DNA of 64,000 nucleotides, taken from NCBI RefSeq assembly GCF_018139145.2, contig NC_059473.1:60184707-60248706 (forward strand), given 5' to 3'. The stretch comes from Gymnogyps californianus. Its lineage: Eukaryota; Chordata; Aves; Accipitriformes; Cathartidae. Made by a program: the position numbers and the translations under genes. The notes under the pieces are model-generated. The model was given only the letters and a program-made list of their open reading frames with translations, made no database searches and was not told the DNA's origin. Positions within the stretch are counted from its first letter, which is position 1. Each line of letters starts with the position of its first letter. Positions 41,834-56,800 of the stretch are shown one piece after another.

Positions 41834-44800
41834 ATGGCCTGTGAATTTAATCTAAACTTCCTTAAGGAATTGGAACGAGAGGCTGTTCTGGAAGTCCTGT
41901 ACCGTGACCAGATGGTGAGAAAAACAGAGGAGGAAAGAATAAGGTACCTGCCATTCCCCTATTCCTGTATTTCTGCTCCTTTTTTTCTCAGAAGTACTCT
42001 TCTTCCTCTTTGTCCTTCCAAATGTATTCCTTTTTTTTACTTCTTGTTAGCAAATGCCTTTTTATTCTTTGGGAAAATGAAGGCTTATCCAGAGCCTCTT
42101 GGATTTACCATACTATTGACTACTCTACAGTAAAGATGAGCAAATACTGTTCAGTGAATAATCTACTTGATGAGTTTTACTTCTAGCCTTCATAGAAAAT
42201 TCAGTTGCTGCCTGTATTTTTTCTATGAAGGCTTTATGGCATTCTCATCATGTTCCTACGTGTGCCTATATAGTCCTGGTAACACAGAACATGTTCAGAT
42301 CTTTGGCTGGCTTATTTAACTTATGTTGTGTTAAGACTGGAGTTAAGAATCATTGGATACCTGCTGAATCCATCACTGTCCCTTCTCACATACAGCAGGT
42401 AGCAAGTGTACCACACTGTCTCAGAGGTTGTTACTAGTGTCAATAGGTGTCATTGGTTAGGAGAAGGATTCTGTTTAATTATTTCACACTATGCAAGTAT
42501 CTCAGTTGTGAAGGATAAGGGATAATCCTCCAGCATTTTATTTGCTTTATATCAGGGCTAGAGCAAGGATTTCCTTGCAGCTTGTACCCTGCTTTGTCAC
42601 ATTGCATCCCCATGTAAAACAGGGTATTTGTGTTGCTAAGTTAGAAATTTTTAGTCTCTTAAATGTAGAAACTTAAACTTTGTTTACAGCAAACATGTAT
42701 GTAAGCATTACTGGACATATTAAATGATTGTGAAAAGTAAGTAAAGGGTTATAAAGAAAGTCTGAATTGGTTAGAAAATCTCTGACAACTCTTGATGATG
42801 TAGCTAACAAAAACATAGATCTTGATTATTGGTACGTGTAATGGAAGCAAAGTTAGTGAAAGGGAGAGGTTTTGATATTTTGGTCTGATGTGGTTTTTAT
42901 TTGACTTTTAGATGATGTATTTGTTACAATTATTTTTACTTGATGGAAGATTTGATTCTTGGATAAATATGATAAAAACATCATCAAATGAAAGGGAGCA
43001 CCATTTAGTCTCAGTTTTTGTATGTGAATACATAATCACTTGCATACACAATCTCGGTGCCCTGCCCTGAGCATGCATAACTGACATGAACAGAACCCCA
43101 TTTATATTAGACTATTACTCTGTATGTGCAGTTGTGGTTGCACATACGGTCGCAGTGCAAAAATGCTGTGTGTAGACGCCTTCAGACAGTGCTCAACTAA
43201 GGTCAAACTTGAGGGCATATCGCCCACTAGTAATAATATTCCACAACCAGGGTATTAGCCTGTGACTCACATGGGGTGTTTGGTCTATTTAATTTTTTTA
43301 TCTTTTTTTTTTTTTTTTTTTTAACCTGGGGGATTAGGAAACTGAAACTGCAGCTGCAGCAGCTTCGGTGGAAAGGGGCAAGAAATGTAAGCCATGAATA
43401 CCAGGAGAGATCTTGCGCTCGCTGTCAGAAATCACTTGGGTTATTGATAAACAGAGGTGCAGTATGCAATGGGTGCAGTCATCGAGTGTGCTCTGAATGC
43501 CGCATCTGCCTGAATCCCTGCCTTTGGAAATGCACCGTTTGTTACGCTCATGGGTAAGAGATTTTACTGGTTTGGGTAAATGCTGCTTTACACTGGTTAT
43601 CCAGTGGATGCGTGCTGGTTTTGTGTGTATCTGTTGCTTTAAACAATTAATGAAACAAAGCCTCTGGTGGAATGAAAACATTGGATGAAGTCCTGGTAGC
43701 AATGAAATTGATGGGAATTTTGTGTTATACTTCATGTAGTCAGGATTTCCCTTCCTGTATTTAGCAAAATGGATTCTCAGGGTAGGCCAGTGGTAGTGTG
43801 ACAAAGATGAGAACAGCAAAGCATAGGAACAGTCGTTAGTTTCTGAACTGTAGATAGAACTCCTTCCCCTGACTCAATACTGAACCAGTACATCATAACA
43901 AGTTGCTGAAGGTGCTGTGTTTTGGTGTAGTATAGCCAGTTTCTTGACAGTTTCCTAATCATGATTTTTTTGCCTCATACTACATGAGAGAGGAACCTGG
44001 ATTGATGAATAATTTGAAGTCATGTTTTATATAAATTTAAAAAGCAAAAAGCATTAATAACATTGTCAGGAATTGTTTAAATGTGGTCAGAAATCCAAAT
44101 TTGTTTACTTTAAATTAGTTATTTTTTCTTTTACTATGTCACCTTGGTTTTGTTTTCCAGGAAACAGGAAACAATCTTTCTTTTACTATATTGGTACAAT
44201 TTTTATATCAAAATACTCCATCATAGTCCATTCTATTCATCAGAATCTTTCTAAACCAAATGGTTTAGCTATATTTCCACCTTTGATGAAAAATATTATT
44301 ATGTAGGCAAAGAAAGATAGTTTTGGAAATGAATCAACAGCTGTGCTGGATGATATATATCCCTGCACAAAGGGTGAGGATTTGGATGAAATTTTACTTT
44401 ATGCCAATACAAGATTAATGCACTACTTCACTCCCTCTTAAGATGCCAAAATGAAGTTTAAATAATGTAAGGGAAATGTAAGGCAAGGTATTGGTCTTAA
44501 GCTAAATGCATTTCTACTACCAGTTTGAAGTAATTTTCTAGAGTTTGGAAGAGACTATAAACTATCACTCTGAATCCTCAGTTTATTTTGCAGTTTATAC
44601 ATAAAATAGGCAGATTAGCTCCATCTATATTTAATACAAAGCAGTTACTAGATTAAAAAGTTAACTTTCCATATCCTCCTCTAGATACCTCCCTCCACTT
44701 CCTCTTCTTTTAAATTGGTTTCCAGTTATTTGGTGGCCACAGTGGAAATCCCCTATAGAGAGTAGCTAGTTGTTAAGCTGCCTTGTATAGTGCTGCACAC

Positions 44801-47800
44801 CCTTAATTGTTTCATAAGCTTGTCCAGATATTTAATGGTAAAACCAGGAAAGCATTACTGAAATGAATTAAAAGACATTTTTACTTTTCTTTGAGGAAAT
44901 CACTTTTTTTGTCTTGCTAATATAGAGGAATTCTTCAGCTGTCATTGAAATTCTCTTTATAGCAAAGAGACAGCACATTTGATCTTGTTTAGTCGCGATG
45001 AGAAGTCCATTAAAATCGGTCAGACTTCTTCTGTTGCCTTCAGTGAGCTTTATATCATGGCTGCAAATCTCAAGAAGGGTAGGGAGTGCAGCAGTGTGGT
45101 AAATGCTACTCAGTGCCTTTTGTTTACCCCGGTGAGAGAAAAATAGGATGACTAAGAAACGTAAGAGCTGATTTTTCAAGTCTTGAGCAACCATAATTTT
45201 GAGTCTTGGTTACCACTAGAGTATTTTTTCCTGAACAAAACGTTATCAGCAGCAGCACTACTGAGATTCTCTCCTAGACACTGGGGTCATGTTTGTAATG
45301 AACATGCTTAAACGCTTCAGTGGAAGAGCATGCAGGGACAGGTGAATGTTCATTGTTGACAAAATAAGAAATCTGAAGAGCTTTGTGGACAGATAAAGTT
45401 TGTATCTTTCACCTGGAAGAGGCATCTTTTATGTGAATGGAGTCGGTATAGTGTGGGTTTTTTTTAAAGGAATCCTGTCTTCTAGGACTCTAGAAAGGCA
45501 TTTGCTTTGAAGGAGTTTAGTCTATTTTACCCAACAAGGAGAGTTCTTTATCTGCTTCGTTGTCACACTTTTGGTCATAGCTTAGCTTAATACACACTTT
45601 AGCCTAAAAAAACCCCAAGCAAACAAAAAAAGGGTATTTCCAGATCTGTTTTCATCCTGTGAGTGGTCTAATTATCACTGAGCCTGTGCAGAACTGGAGA
45701 TTAAACTCTGGGAACATAACCATGGGTAGTGGGAAGAACATAAAGGGAAGGCTGGAGATGAGAATCAAGGCACTACTAATGCAGAGGCCTTGAAGATCTA
45801 GTGCAGCCAGAGATTTCAGACGTTTATTAGTTAATAGATCTCCATCCAAAGTAAATAAGTATCCTGTCTGAAAGTTATTTTAACCTAATTTTCAAACTCA
45901 TCTGTGTTCAGTTATGTACAAGGATCTATAGTTAGGCAAGAAAATAAATTGTACAATCTGCACGGGTAGTGAATTTTTTGAATATTCTGCATTGCTATTT
46001 ACAAAGATGTATTTTAAATGCCTAAAATGCCTTAAAATCAAGTCACAGAAAGAACAAACAGAATCCTACCTATAGCTTGTCTATTTTAACACAGCATAAG
46101 GTGAGGTGTGAAACAGCGGACCCAGGGACTTTGTTGCCTGGCCTTTGGTGGATATCACTATAGCTCTTGTGTTTAGAGATTTTGCTTTCTTAAGGAGGCA
46201 AGCCCTACATGAATTTACTGTCTGTATGTTATTGCCAATTCCAAGCAATTTTGGCAGAGGAAATGGTAATAAAGGGGTTCATTTCATAGAAGGAAAATGA
46301 ACTACTGGGTAGAGAAGAAAGTTTAGTAGTGCCTGCACTAAGGAAATTTTTGCAGTGGGACTTCATCCTATAATAAGCATCAGAAAATCCACAAGGAACA
46401 GAGATATTATAGATGCCCTAAAAATTAGTAAGACATTTAGATGAGAATTTGGAACACGAAGACTCCAGAGAATCCTCTCCTCAGTTAAAATTCTTTTTGT
46501 CTCTTTAATAATGGATGAGTTCAGATTGCAGACTTCATCTAAGTCAGTTGGAGACAACAAAATGCAAGAGTCAAATCTGCTGAAAATCTGCTTTTGACAG
46601 AGCTATTTAGTCTGATGTCATTTTATACTTGTTAATCATTACTTTTCTGATTCTGTGATCCTGGTGCCTATGTATGACATTGACGTCATTGGTGTTAGTC
46701 TCCACAAAATGGAGAAAGATGGGCCATGAAGCCATCACACCATCAGGGTTGTGGAGCTCAGTGCTCCCTGGTAGCCATCCCAAGTTCTGCTTGGGAGCAT
46801 GTCCTCTATCATTAACTTTCCCTGCTCCTCAGACTAGGCTGCAGCTGTAAGCAGTCAGCACACCAGTCAGCACAAGTGCCCGGGCTGTATTGCTGCAAGT
46901 TGGTTGTATAGACTGGAGTGCACCCAGGACTCCTGGCTTCAGAGCAATGCCTAGAGCAGTATGTATTGCTTTCCATGGGCAGTCCTACATAGCAAAAAGG
47001 AAAAAAAAAAAAAATGGAGAGAAGGAATCCTTTGTTTGTAGACCCACGGCAAAATCAGTCGATGGAGTAAGCAGTCATGAAATCTTAGTTTTATGGTAGG
47101 ATTAAGAAAGATTGTTGGATTGTTAAATAGTTATCAAACATTTGAAGAAATGCACTTTGGAAAATGTTGATTCAAATGTCTTCTGCTTGTTTTTCAGAGA
47201 TCTGAAAGTAAAGGCTGGTGAGTGGTTCTTTGAGGAACGTGCAAAGAAATATCCAGATGAAGGTAATTACACACTGTGTAATGTGTAGTCCTCACCTGAG
47301 TGAAACACAGAATGTAGTCTGCCACTGTATTTAATGTTTCTTCCACTTGGTGAGAGATTTGTCAGAAATTATCATGCAATGCATCTATCTATGCACTAAA
47401 TAAAACATGAACACAAACTAGCAGAATGCATTTATAAGTATAATTTATTTTGTATGAGTAATAAGAAAATTGCTGGCCATATCAATTTGAATTACTGAGC
47501 ATGTAAGACTTCTAAGAAATACAATGACATGAAATAAGTACAGAAATGTTAAAATATACGTGCAGGAAGGAAATGATCTTGCATCCATTGTTTGTCAAAG
47601 TTAAAACATCAATTGTTTTCACTGCGAAAGTTCTAAAGCTTAAAGAAATGACAGAATGGAATAAAGAAAAACATGTATAGCTATAAATCAACAGAGAGCT
47701 AAATACTTACTCTTTCTTTACTTTCAGCCAACTGTGCCATTGACTTGTGTTCAGTCTTTTCAGTGCAATTAAAAATACAAAGCCCTAAAAAAAATTATAG

Positions 47801-50800
47801 AGGATGTGGATCGATTGCTCTATGGGGAATGTGTTTCGACAGCCAAGGGGCTGTTAGTCTTCATTTTCACCTACAGTGACTACTGAGGTGGAGAGGATTT
47901 CCTTCCTCTTTCCCTTGAAGCGCCACTTCAGATAGGCAAATTTCACTTTGTGCCTGACTATAGCTAAATGTTACAGTTTCACTTCCAGTATCTGCATCGC
48001 ATCTAGATTTAAGAGTAGCTGGTGAAAAGGAAGGCACTGGGCCTTAAATGTCTCTTGGGAAACTTGAATCAAAAGAAGTTTATAAATGGAAGAATGTAAT
48101 CAGGCACATTTGGGGTAGTAGGTATTCATGAAAGACAGCAAGTAGCATATTAAAAAACTGAACTACAGTTCCTGCTAAAACAATTCATTTAAAATTTGAA
48201 AGATTTCACTGAATTCCATTCTGGCTAACACAGTTTCTGATTTTAAAGTATTAGTTGACTGATCCTTTAAAGCACCATTGTATCCCATAACCATTGTTAA
48301 TAACTTTCCCTCATATTCTTTTCAGCGAGCCTAAAGCCGGTAATTTTAACAATCTCTCTCAGTTATTGGAAAATGCTATGTTGTTCTCAGACACTGAATC
48401 TGATATTGCAAGGTACTCACTGTCTCTCTTTCCGGTGTTCTGGTGTAACCAGAGTTCTCACCTTGCATTATCAAAGCTTTGTGGGTGCTTGAAGCATTTT
48501 GCTTAGTCTAATACTAATACTGTTGAAGTCACAAAGATCTAAGGATATACAGAAGATAAGCCTGCAGGGAGAAATATGTTTTGTTTAGTTCCTTTGATTA
48601 GACCAACTGATATGAATAAAGGGGTTAAAAAATGGCAAACCTTGAAACACAGCAGCCGTGGTAGTTATGTATCCTTCAAGCCTGGAGAGACAGTGCCCTC
48701 TTTTGGTTTGAAAATATAACCCAAGTGAAGTATTCACTGGAAAATAACTGAAAAAATACATTACAGTGAAGTTTGCTCATGTTGCAGAGTTAAAAAAAAA
48801 AAAGTTACATCAGTATGCTTTTTATTAATTTTGCGTAGCTTCTACCTAAAGAATAAAAATAATATTTTCATAAAAGTGGTAGATTGCCTTTACTGACTAA
48901 TAAATTAAAAATCTAAGAAATCATTTAATGCTGCAATAAATCAAGATACCAAATATTACTTATTAATAACAGAGCATTAAGTCTGGAGTTCTGATTGAAA
49001 TTTGTAACATCAATAAGTTGATTATTCTTTCTACCACCACCACCAAGGTGTACTACTTTTATGTAAGTAATATGTTATAATTAATGACATCTTCAGCAAA
49101 GCATGGATCACATGCTACTTTCTGTATTAGGAATGATTAGTGATTAAATCCACTCCAGATATTTTCAGTTGGCCATTTGTTACATGCATTTAGCCCTTCT
49201 TTCTGTTTGTGATCACTCAGGAGGAAACTGCATTTTTATGAGTCTTTATTGTTTGTGCCTGATGGAGCACTTGCTCCTTGGTGTTCTTTACATCATGTGG
49301 CTGCTCACCTGAGGAATGTGACATGGTTGCTATTTCCCCACAGGGATGGCCTTAGCAAAGGGTTTTGCTCATGGTTGTGAGCTAGTCATCCGTTTTCATG
49401 ATTGTTCAGGTCTCTAGTAGGAAAAGTGAAAAGAATTTTTCATAAGATGCAAGAGATGACCATGTGCCTACTCTTGTACACATTTTCAAGCTTTCCATAG
49501 TGTTTGAGTTTTATGGTTGAAGTGTGCTTTAGTGCAGTAGGCCCATGCACTACCTGCTTCCTGGACCTCAGAAGGCTAGAGCACTTAACAACCTGTAGGA
49601 ATGGGCCTGTTAGCATCCGTACATGATTGTCCTCAGCATTTGTGAAGAGCTGGTCTGAACGTGTCACCTGTGAGAGGCGAAGGTGAAATCATGATACAGT
49701 TTGTGATACAGGAGAGATTTGCATGTTGCTTGGCATGTATGCTACATCAGGTGGGAGCTGATTTCATTCCTGACTTGCATGTGCATGAGCTTCTGTAAAT
49801 ACAGGCCAGTTCCTGAAAGGCACTGATTTTAAAAAGTATTATACGGGCATTAGTAACTGCTGTTGTTGCTAAATGACCTTTGGGTGTTTGGTGTTTTTCT
49901 CCTTCACAGGCAGACATGAAACAGTTGGTGCAAAGCTCTTGAAATCTTATCAGAAACTGAGGTAAGGCTCATGAAAGGACAAATGGTCCTAGGACACTGA
50001 GAATTTGTATAGGCGGTATGTTGTATGTTATAAACCAGCCAGCAGTTGGTATTTTTTTATTATGAAAAACAAATTTCAGTACTTTTGGAGTAAAAATGAT
50101 AAAAGCATAGAAAAATTGCCACTTTTATCTGTCAGCAATCCATAGAAAAGGTCTCAAGTACAAAAGAGAGTACTATGTTTAGAGTAATAGTGTCTTATTT
50201 ACTTAAAATGAAGGGACATGCATTATTTTGTTATATCTGCTTATATTTTTTGCATAGCTGTTTACACCATTGTCTTTCAAATTTACACACTACTTTTAAA
50301 TGATCAGAGATGAAAATTATTTGCTAGGTATAATAGCAATAGCATCATTATTTGCTCAATGGGAGATATTGCTGATTTGATAGCTTTAAAATAAATAGTA
50401 GACAAGAAGCTCTGTATTCAGTAAGACGCCTCCACTTACCAAACTTAAAACAAGTAAAAAATCCAGTTTACACTGAATAAATGCTTTGACTAGAGGCCTA
50501 AGCATGACCATACTTAAGTTATTACCAGTGATATATAATGAAATAACAGCCTACTTAAACTATATTGTATAAAAGAAACCCTCTTCCTTAAAAAAAAAAA
50601 AAAAAAGTAAAATAAGATACAAAGAGATGGCCTCAATTTTATGATAATTATCTGGCAAGGCATAGCTGCATAAGACAGAAACTTATAGTCAGCTAGATAT
50701 GATCCTAACCAGGGCTGCATAAGGACTTGCTTTTACCTTGATGTGGTAAAAGAGAATCAAAAATGAAGTTCACCAGCTTCCTTTAGGGTCCGTGATTGTG

Positions 50801-53800
50801 CTGTGATAACAGAATCAGTCAGAAAACAGTCAGGTTTTTTTTCACAGACTGGGGCTATTTACAACAGATGAAATAGCTGAAATGCTGTAAAGGGGCTCTA
50901 ACAGCTCTGGGCCCAGGCAAGGAAGGATCATTTTAGTATTGTAAATAAAGATGACTGTTTTCTGAAAACATCTCTGAAGCAGAGATGGGGTGTGTTACAC
51001 AGGAATTGTGTTTTAACACTCAGGACACAGATTGTAATACTGCCAACCATATAGAAGTCTAGGAAGCCTGTCCTAAATTAGGTCTTCCTGATTGTTTTAA
51101 ATTAATAATTCTGCCTAGAGCAGCCCAAGATTAAGAAGATAGAAAGGTAGTTCTAATTCTTACAAACAGGCAATAAGCCTGTGTTGCAACTCTTGGACAC
51201 AGGATCTCAACCCAGATCTTTAGATTGCAGGAAAGACAGATAAAGATACTGTGCATGAATGTGGTTTATTGATCCATCTATTAGCACACTATATTAATTG
51301 TTGCACTGTTTATTGTCTCTTAAATTTCTAGTAAAATTTCTGTCGTACCTCCAACTCCACCTCCTTTCACAGAATCCACAGCAGGAAGCAACATGACGGT
51401 AAATGTACGTATCTGCAAAATATATATATACACGCACCTCGTAGGGTGTCATTCATGTGAAAAGGCTGGCCACAGAAATGCAGTAAATAGCAACTGCTGT
51501 AGCATCATATTGCAATATAAATGCTGTCTTATGTGCCTTTGTAATTTTTTTTTATGCTGCCTTGGTAGTAGGAGAGAAAGGTCAGAGGCTATCATGAGGT
51601 ATGTTTTCAATTAGTTTTCAGTTTTTGAGGGAAGTGATTAACCGCTCTACTTGGCACTAGAATACTGCACCCAGTTTCTGGTGCCTCACTACAAGAAGGC
51701 TGGACTGAGATCTCCTGAGCTCCCCTCCAGCCTGAAGGATCCCATGATCCTATGATATTCAATAGTCATTTATAAAGTGATCATTCTATGTGTTACTCTT
51801 GTTACTGAGTGAAAAACAGTGAATTTGATGGTTGCCTTTGCATTACAGTTTCTAGTGGACAGAATAGTAGGATATGGCTCAGAACTCATCAAAATTGCGC
51901 TAAATTATTATTTCAGTTCATTTTGGACTGGGTCCTCAGGCCCTGCTTTTGAAGCCCATTGCAATTCTGTAAACATTCTAATATGTGCTTACCTGGAGTT
52001 TGATTCAGAGGCACAGGAGCATCTGTAATAGATAGGACTTTTCTACTTGAAGTATTACATACATTACAACAAATCAGTGATGTAATTAGTTGTATTTATG
52101 AAATTGCTGTGTGATCTTCCTACAAGGAGTTCCACTTATATATCAAAGAGTATGGAACTGAAAAGATTATTTTCCATCTTCATACATTAGTGTGAGAGTT
52201 TTCAACCATGTCAACATACATCCTCAGCTGTATTTGTCTACAGAAGCAAGCAAAGGGCTGCAGCCCTACCATCTGATTGTTATGTGGTCTATAGATATGT
52301 CATCATGGAAACTTTAAAACAGCAAATATTTTGTGTTTTCTTACTCTTGCCATCTCCCATTTGCAGGAACTCGGACAGGCTAAAAGTTTTAATAAATCTG
52401 TGGAAAACTTGTTTTTGTCTCTCACAACACATATAAAAAGTAAGTAGCTTTCACTGCTTTGTCATTCTAGAGTAACATAGTCAAATGTTTCAATTTTTTG
52501 GCCAAATTGTTGGCCAAAAAATAGTTATTAAAAAAGGGTATTGAGTAATGGCTGAAATTACTAATGCCAAGACTGAGCAAACCTGAAAAATAATACAGTA
52601 AGTCTAATTCTCCTTCAGTATTCTGCTAGTTGTTTAACAAGCTGGTGATACCAACCCAGAATGCCTTTCCTGTAAAGATGTGAAAAGGCTGTATAATGTT
52701 ATTTTTAAGTTTACTGGGCGTTCAGATGCAGTATATTTAACTCACATTAGCACAGCATAATAACCACTTTCTACTGTAGTGATCTTCATGTTACCTATCT
52801 GACTGAACTCCAAGTGACCCTGTCAAAGAATCTATCATGTAATGGAAGTAGAGTTTAATATTTTCATTCACTGGCAGTTTTCAAGAGGACTTCCTTCCTC
52901 TTTCTCAGTCTGTCTAGTTGTGTGGGTTTTTTCAGAGCATACTTCTAAGAGCCAGCCAGTCCTAACAACTCTTCTTTCATTCTGATACTTTTGGTTCTTT
53001 CCATTCACTTACGCTGCTTGCTGTTCTTTAGGGTGCAGACTGTCTATGCACCTCTAAGGCTAACTACACTGAGGACAGCCAGCCTTTGTGAAGAACAAAT
53101 TAAAGGCATCAGTGACTACAGGAAAACACTTCTGAGCCTTATGAAGATTACAGAGGCTTGCAGATTTGCATGTGTTTGAATGAACCTTAGTGTTTTCTTA
53201 CTAGCTTCATCTTAGACAACTCCAAATGTGAGATTAGACCTGAATAAATTTGGCTTTAGTGCCTTTCTGCCTTTCCCTCTAACTCTTGCTTAGCTCTTGT
53301 TTGGTCTTTCCTCTAACTTCTTCCACCCATCCTAAAGGCCTGTTCTCGTTTAACTACACAGATTTAATGTTGTGTCTGTGTGAACACATATTAAAGTTAT
53401 GCAGAGACACAATAGCTCTCTCTCCTGAACAGAAGTGTAGTGTAGGGTGGCATAGGACACTTTGTTACTGGAAGCAGATAGCTGAGGCAGCACAGAATTG
53501 GATGCAAAGTAATTTATTCTGCTTTCTGTTAGTTTGAAGCCTGGTCATATCCCACAGTTAGTGGTAAAGACTGTTAGGATTGCAGCAAGCTAATTTAATA
53601 GTTCACTGCTACCAAAAGGAAGGTCCTACTCCCCCCACATCTTTCTTCTCTCTCTGTTTCTGGCCTTATGCTGCCATCGCTTAATTTGAATTAGCACCAG
53701 TGTTTCTGGACCCCCCTGGAAACTCATTTAGCTAATTAAAAGGGCAGAACATTAACCCAGACAAAACACATAGGTGCTTTTCTGCTGGTTTAGTGAGTTA

Positions 53801-56800
53801 AATAGGCTCAAGGTAGGGTATATATGTTGGAGCCTGCACAGCAGAGGGTGCTGGGCCATGTGGCCATGAGCCAGGGACTGAGGAGAGAAGAGCAGTGGTT
53901 GCAGAGGGGGATAGTAGCAAGTTGTTAGCTGTACGTGAAACCCCACTCAGGTGCTATCATCCTCAGTTAGGGTAGAACATTTTAATTTGTGAGAAAATAA
54001 CAAGCTGTTGCAATCACTGAAGTCAATAATTAAAAAGTATAGGAAGTCTTATAGAGAGAAAGAATTGGGCTTCTTGACTTAAGAAAACAGCTCTTTCAGA
54101 CAATATGGCCTCTTAATGAAATCTAGTACTGTGCTGATAAATGCTTTCGGTCACAAGTGTCTAAAGTTAGTACTCTATATCTTATCTAGATAAAAATGTC
54201 CTGGTTTGCAGAGGTATTTAATACACCCAGCTCTTGTGTATTGCAGTAAATAAACCTGGAGAACCTTGTTATGCCTCTGATTCTGTCACTGGAGCCAGTG
54301 TGTGTGCACGTCTGAGAGCAGCGGGAACAAAGGATTAGCGCGTGCAGCACAATGCTGCAGGTGTACAGTCTGTTCTTTATGCTGTTACCTCCTGTTCCAG
54401 TGTGGTTTGGCAGCAACAGGAGATTATAATCCAATGGTTGCCATTTGGTGAATGTAAAATGGGTTGCTGGTTGTAGTTCTATTTGCAGTGCAAAATCACC
54501 CTTGGCACTAGAGATAGTGTCCATCTTGCTGACCATTTGGGTAGAGAAGCCAAAGGAGGCATAGATATGAAAAATGAATAATCATTTTTTTTCTCACAGT
54601 AACCTGTTTTGTAACCTGTTCATTTTAAGAGAGCATGAGGCAAGCTGGTGTTTCTGCTTCTACTGCTGGTCAAGCTACTCAGATTGTATCTATTCCATTA
54701 GATCTCTCACTCCAGTCTCTTTTATGATCTCTGATTTCACTGTGTGTTTTAAAAACCTGGTTTCATTTACAGTCAGAGATGACTTAATTGAGCCTGCCTA
54801 TGAATATGTCACATGATGCCTTAATGGTGCACGCAGAGTACAGTAAACATCTGAGGACTGATTGCTGCTAAGAACAAAACTAACCCAAAGTGGCTTTAAA
54901 AATCACTCTTAAGAGTGCCATTGTTTTTGAATACCATAATAACATATTGTCTGCTGTCTAGGTTCCTCCACAGAGGCTCATGTTGCAGGAAAAATATTTA
55001 TTTCTTCTGTATGAATTAAACATATGATAGCTATTTCATGTACCACTTATAAGTTATTAATTCTTCATGAGACACTATCTGGGATTTACAGCAAAGTGTC
55101 TGCTGCTAAGCCTGCTAGTTTTCAACTTCAGAAATCACAGATGAGTGCTGCCTTTCCCGTTAAGTGAAGTTCTGACTGTGCCCTGAGAAATAAGAAGCAA
55201 AATGTGGTGCAGTAAATGTCCAATTGTCCTATAGATTTATTTGACAATAAACTAGATGTTACTGAAGTGCTAATTCAATAAGGTATTTAAGTATGGACAT
55301 AAGCTTATCCATATGAGTAATGTTATTGAAGTCAATGAGGGCTACTCATGTTCTTAAAATTATATGTGGTTTGGGAGCAGAATATGTAATATCTCTGCTT
55401 TCATCCATATTTTGGATAAATTTCTAAATATTTTCCAGTATGCTCTGCTTTCTAATTTCCATTGTCGAGTCACTTTATGTTGTTATAATGATCTTGCTTT
55501 TATCCTGAACCAAACCAAACTGCTTTACAAATCAAACTATATAGAGGGACTGTAGTACCTACTTCTGCAAGGAAACTGTATTTGATAGCATACAACAATT
55601 CCTTACAGCAGCTATAATGATAGGAAGCAAGGAATATAATTTCTAGTTGAAACAGCAGGAAAGATTTAGGTAGGCAAAATATAATTATACAAAATGGGAC
55701 AAGCACTTGCCTTCCCATCTGTTTCTTACTCTTAGGAGATCAATACTAAAATTGCAGGATGAAAGTTTGAAAGCTACAGAATTAGCCTATAAATCTACAG
55801 GATTGCTTGCAACGTTTGTTATAGTGACTTCTCTCTTTATTTTCACTTCAGAAATCTCTAAGTCCCAGAATGATATGGCTGACAGACTTCTCCTAACCAC
55901 AGATTATGGGCAGAACATGGAAAGAAGGAAGCAAAGAAGGAGCCAGTCTGACACTGCCATCAACATTACAAGCAGGGTATCCATATTATTATACACAGTC
56001 TCTAACTGTAAGGGCTGTTTCAGGAATGGAATATATTTGTAAGAATAATGACTTACACAGCGGAATTTTACTTTTATTATACAAGCAGAGCTTAGCTCAT
56101 GTTCATTGACTGTGGCCAGAAGTCTGATTCTTCACAAGGTTTTTGACTGAGTCTGCACACTTGATCTCAGCCCAGAGCTGAAATGTTAGACTGAGATTTT
56201 ACAAAGACCCTCACATAGGGAGGGAGAGGATGGGTCATTTTGCTCTCAGGTGCTCACAGACTCTTGAGGCTGGTTGATGTCTGCTCTGTGTGATTGTTGG
56301 GCTGCAGGGAGGTGCTCTGTCTCTTGTTGTCCTCCTGCCCCTCTTGCTGCTGAACAGGACCAAGCTATGACCATCCAAACCCAATCCTGACACTTTCTGA
56401 GCACTTTTTAATTTGGCAAGGAGAAAACGTTGACTACTGCTAGTTGTTGGGTAACTTCCCTTTTCCTTTTGCTTTGGTTACAGTCTCTAGCTTTCAGTAT
56501 TTTCTTGAGAAGTTTGAGGAAAAATCCAGTCATCTGTTTTTCCACAAATTGTGCAGGGCTGAAGATGATGTCACATATCTGCTTTAAAGTTACACTGATG
56601 ATTTTGTTTTGTACACTTTCACCTCTCAAGTGACTGAACTTTGTCCATACTCAGTTTTCCACATAGTAGGTACTTACTGAATCTCCTTGTTCATCTGAGT
56701 GAGGTAAATGTGGTCTGCGAAGTGCCTGAATTAGAAGCTGAGAAAAGCTTTTGCTTTGGGCCAGACCTCATGGCAAATATTACTCACAGCTCCATTGGGG

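Noticed and set aside
43334..43819. 161-codon minus-strand frame
   Set aside because: It is the shadow of the SYTL3 zinc-finger exon, whose + strand translation is unambiguous.
44868..45194. 108-codon minus-strand frame in a SYTL3 intron
   Set aside because: Looks mildly protein-like but no domain, repeat or splice context could be named; left as chance.
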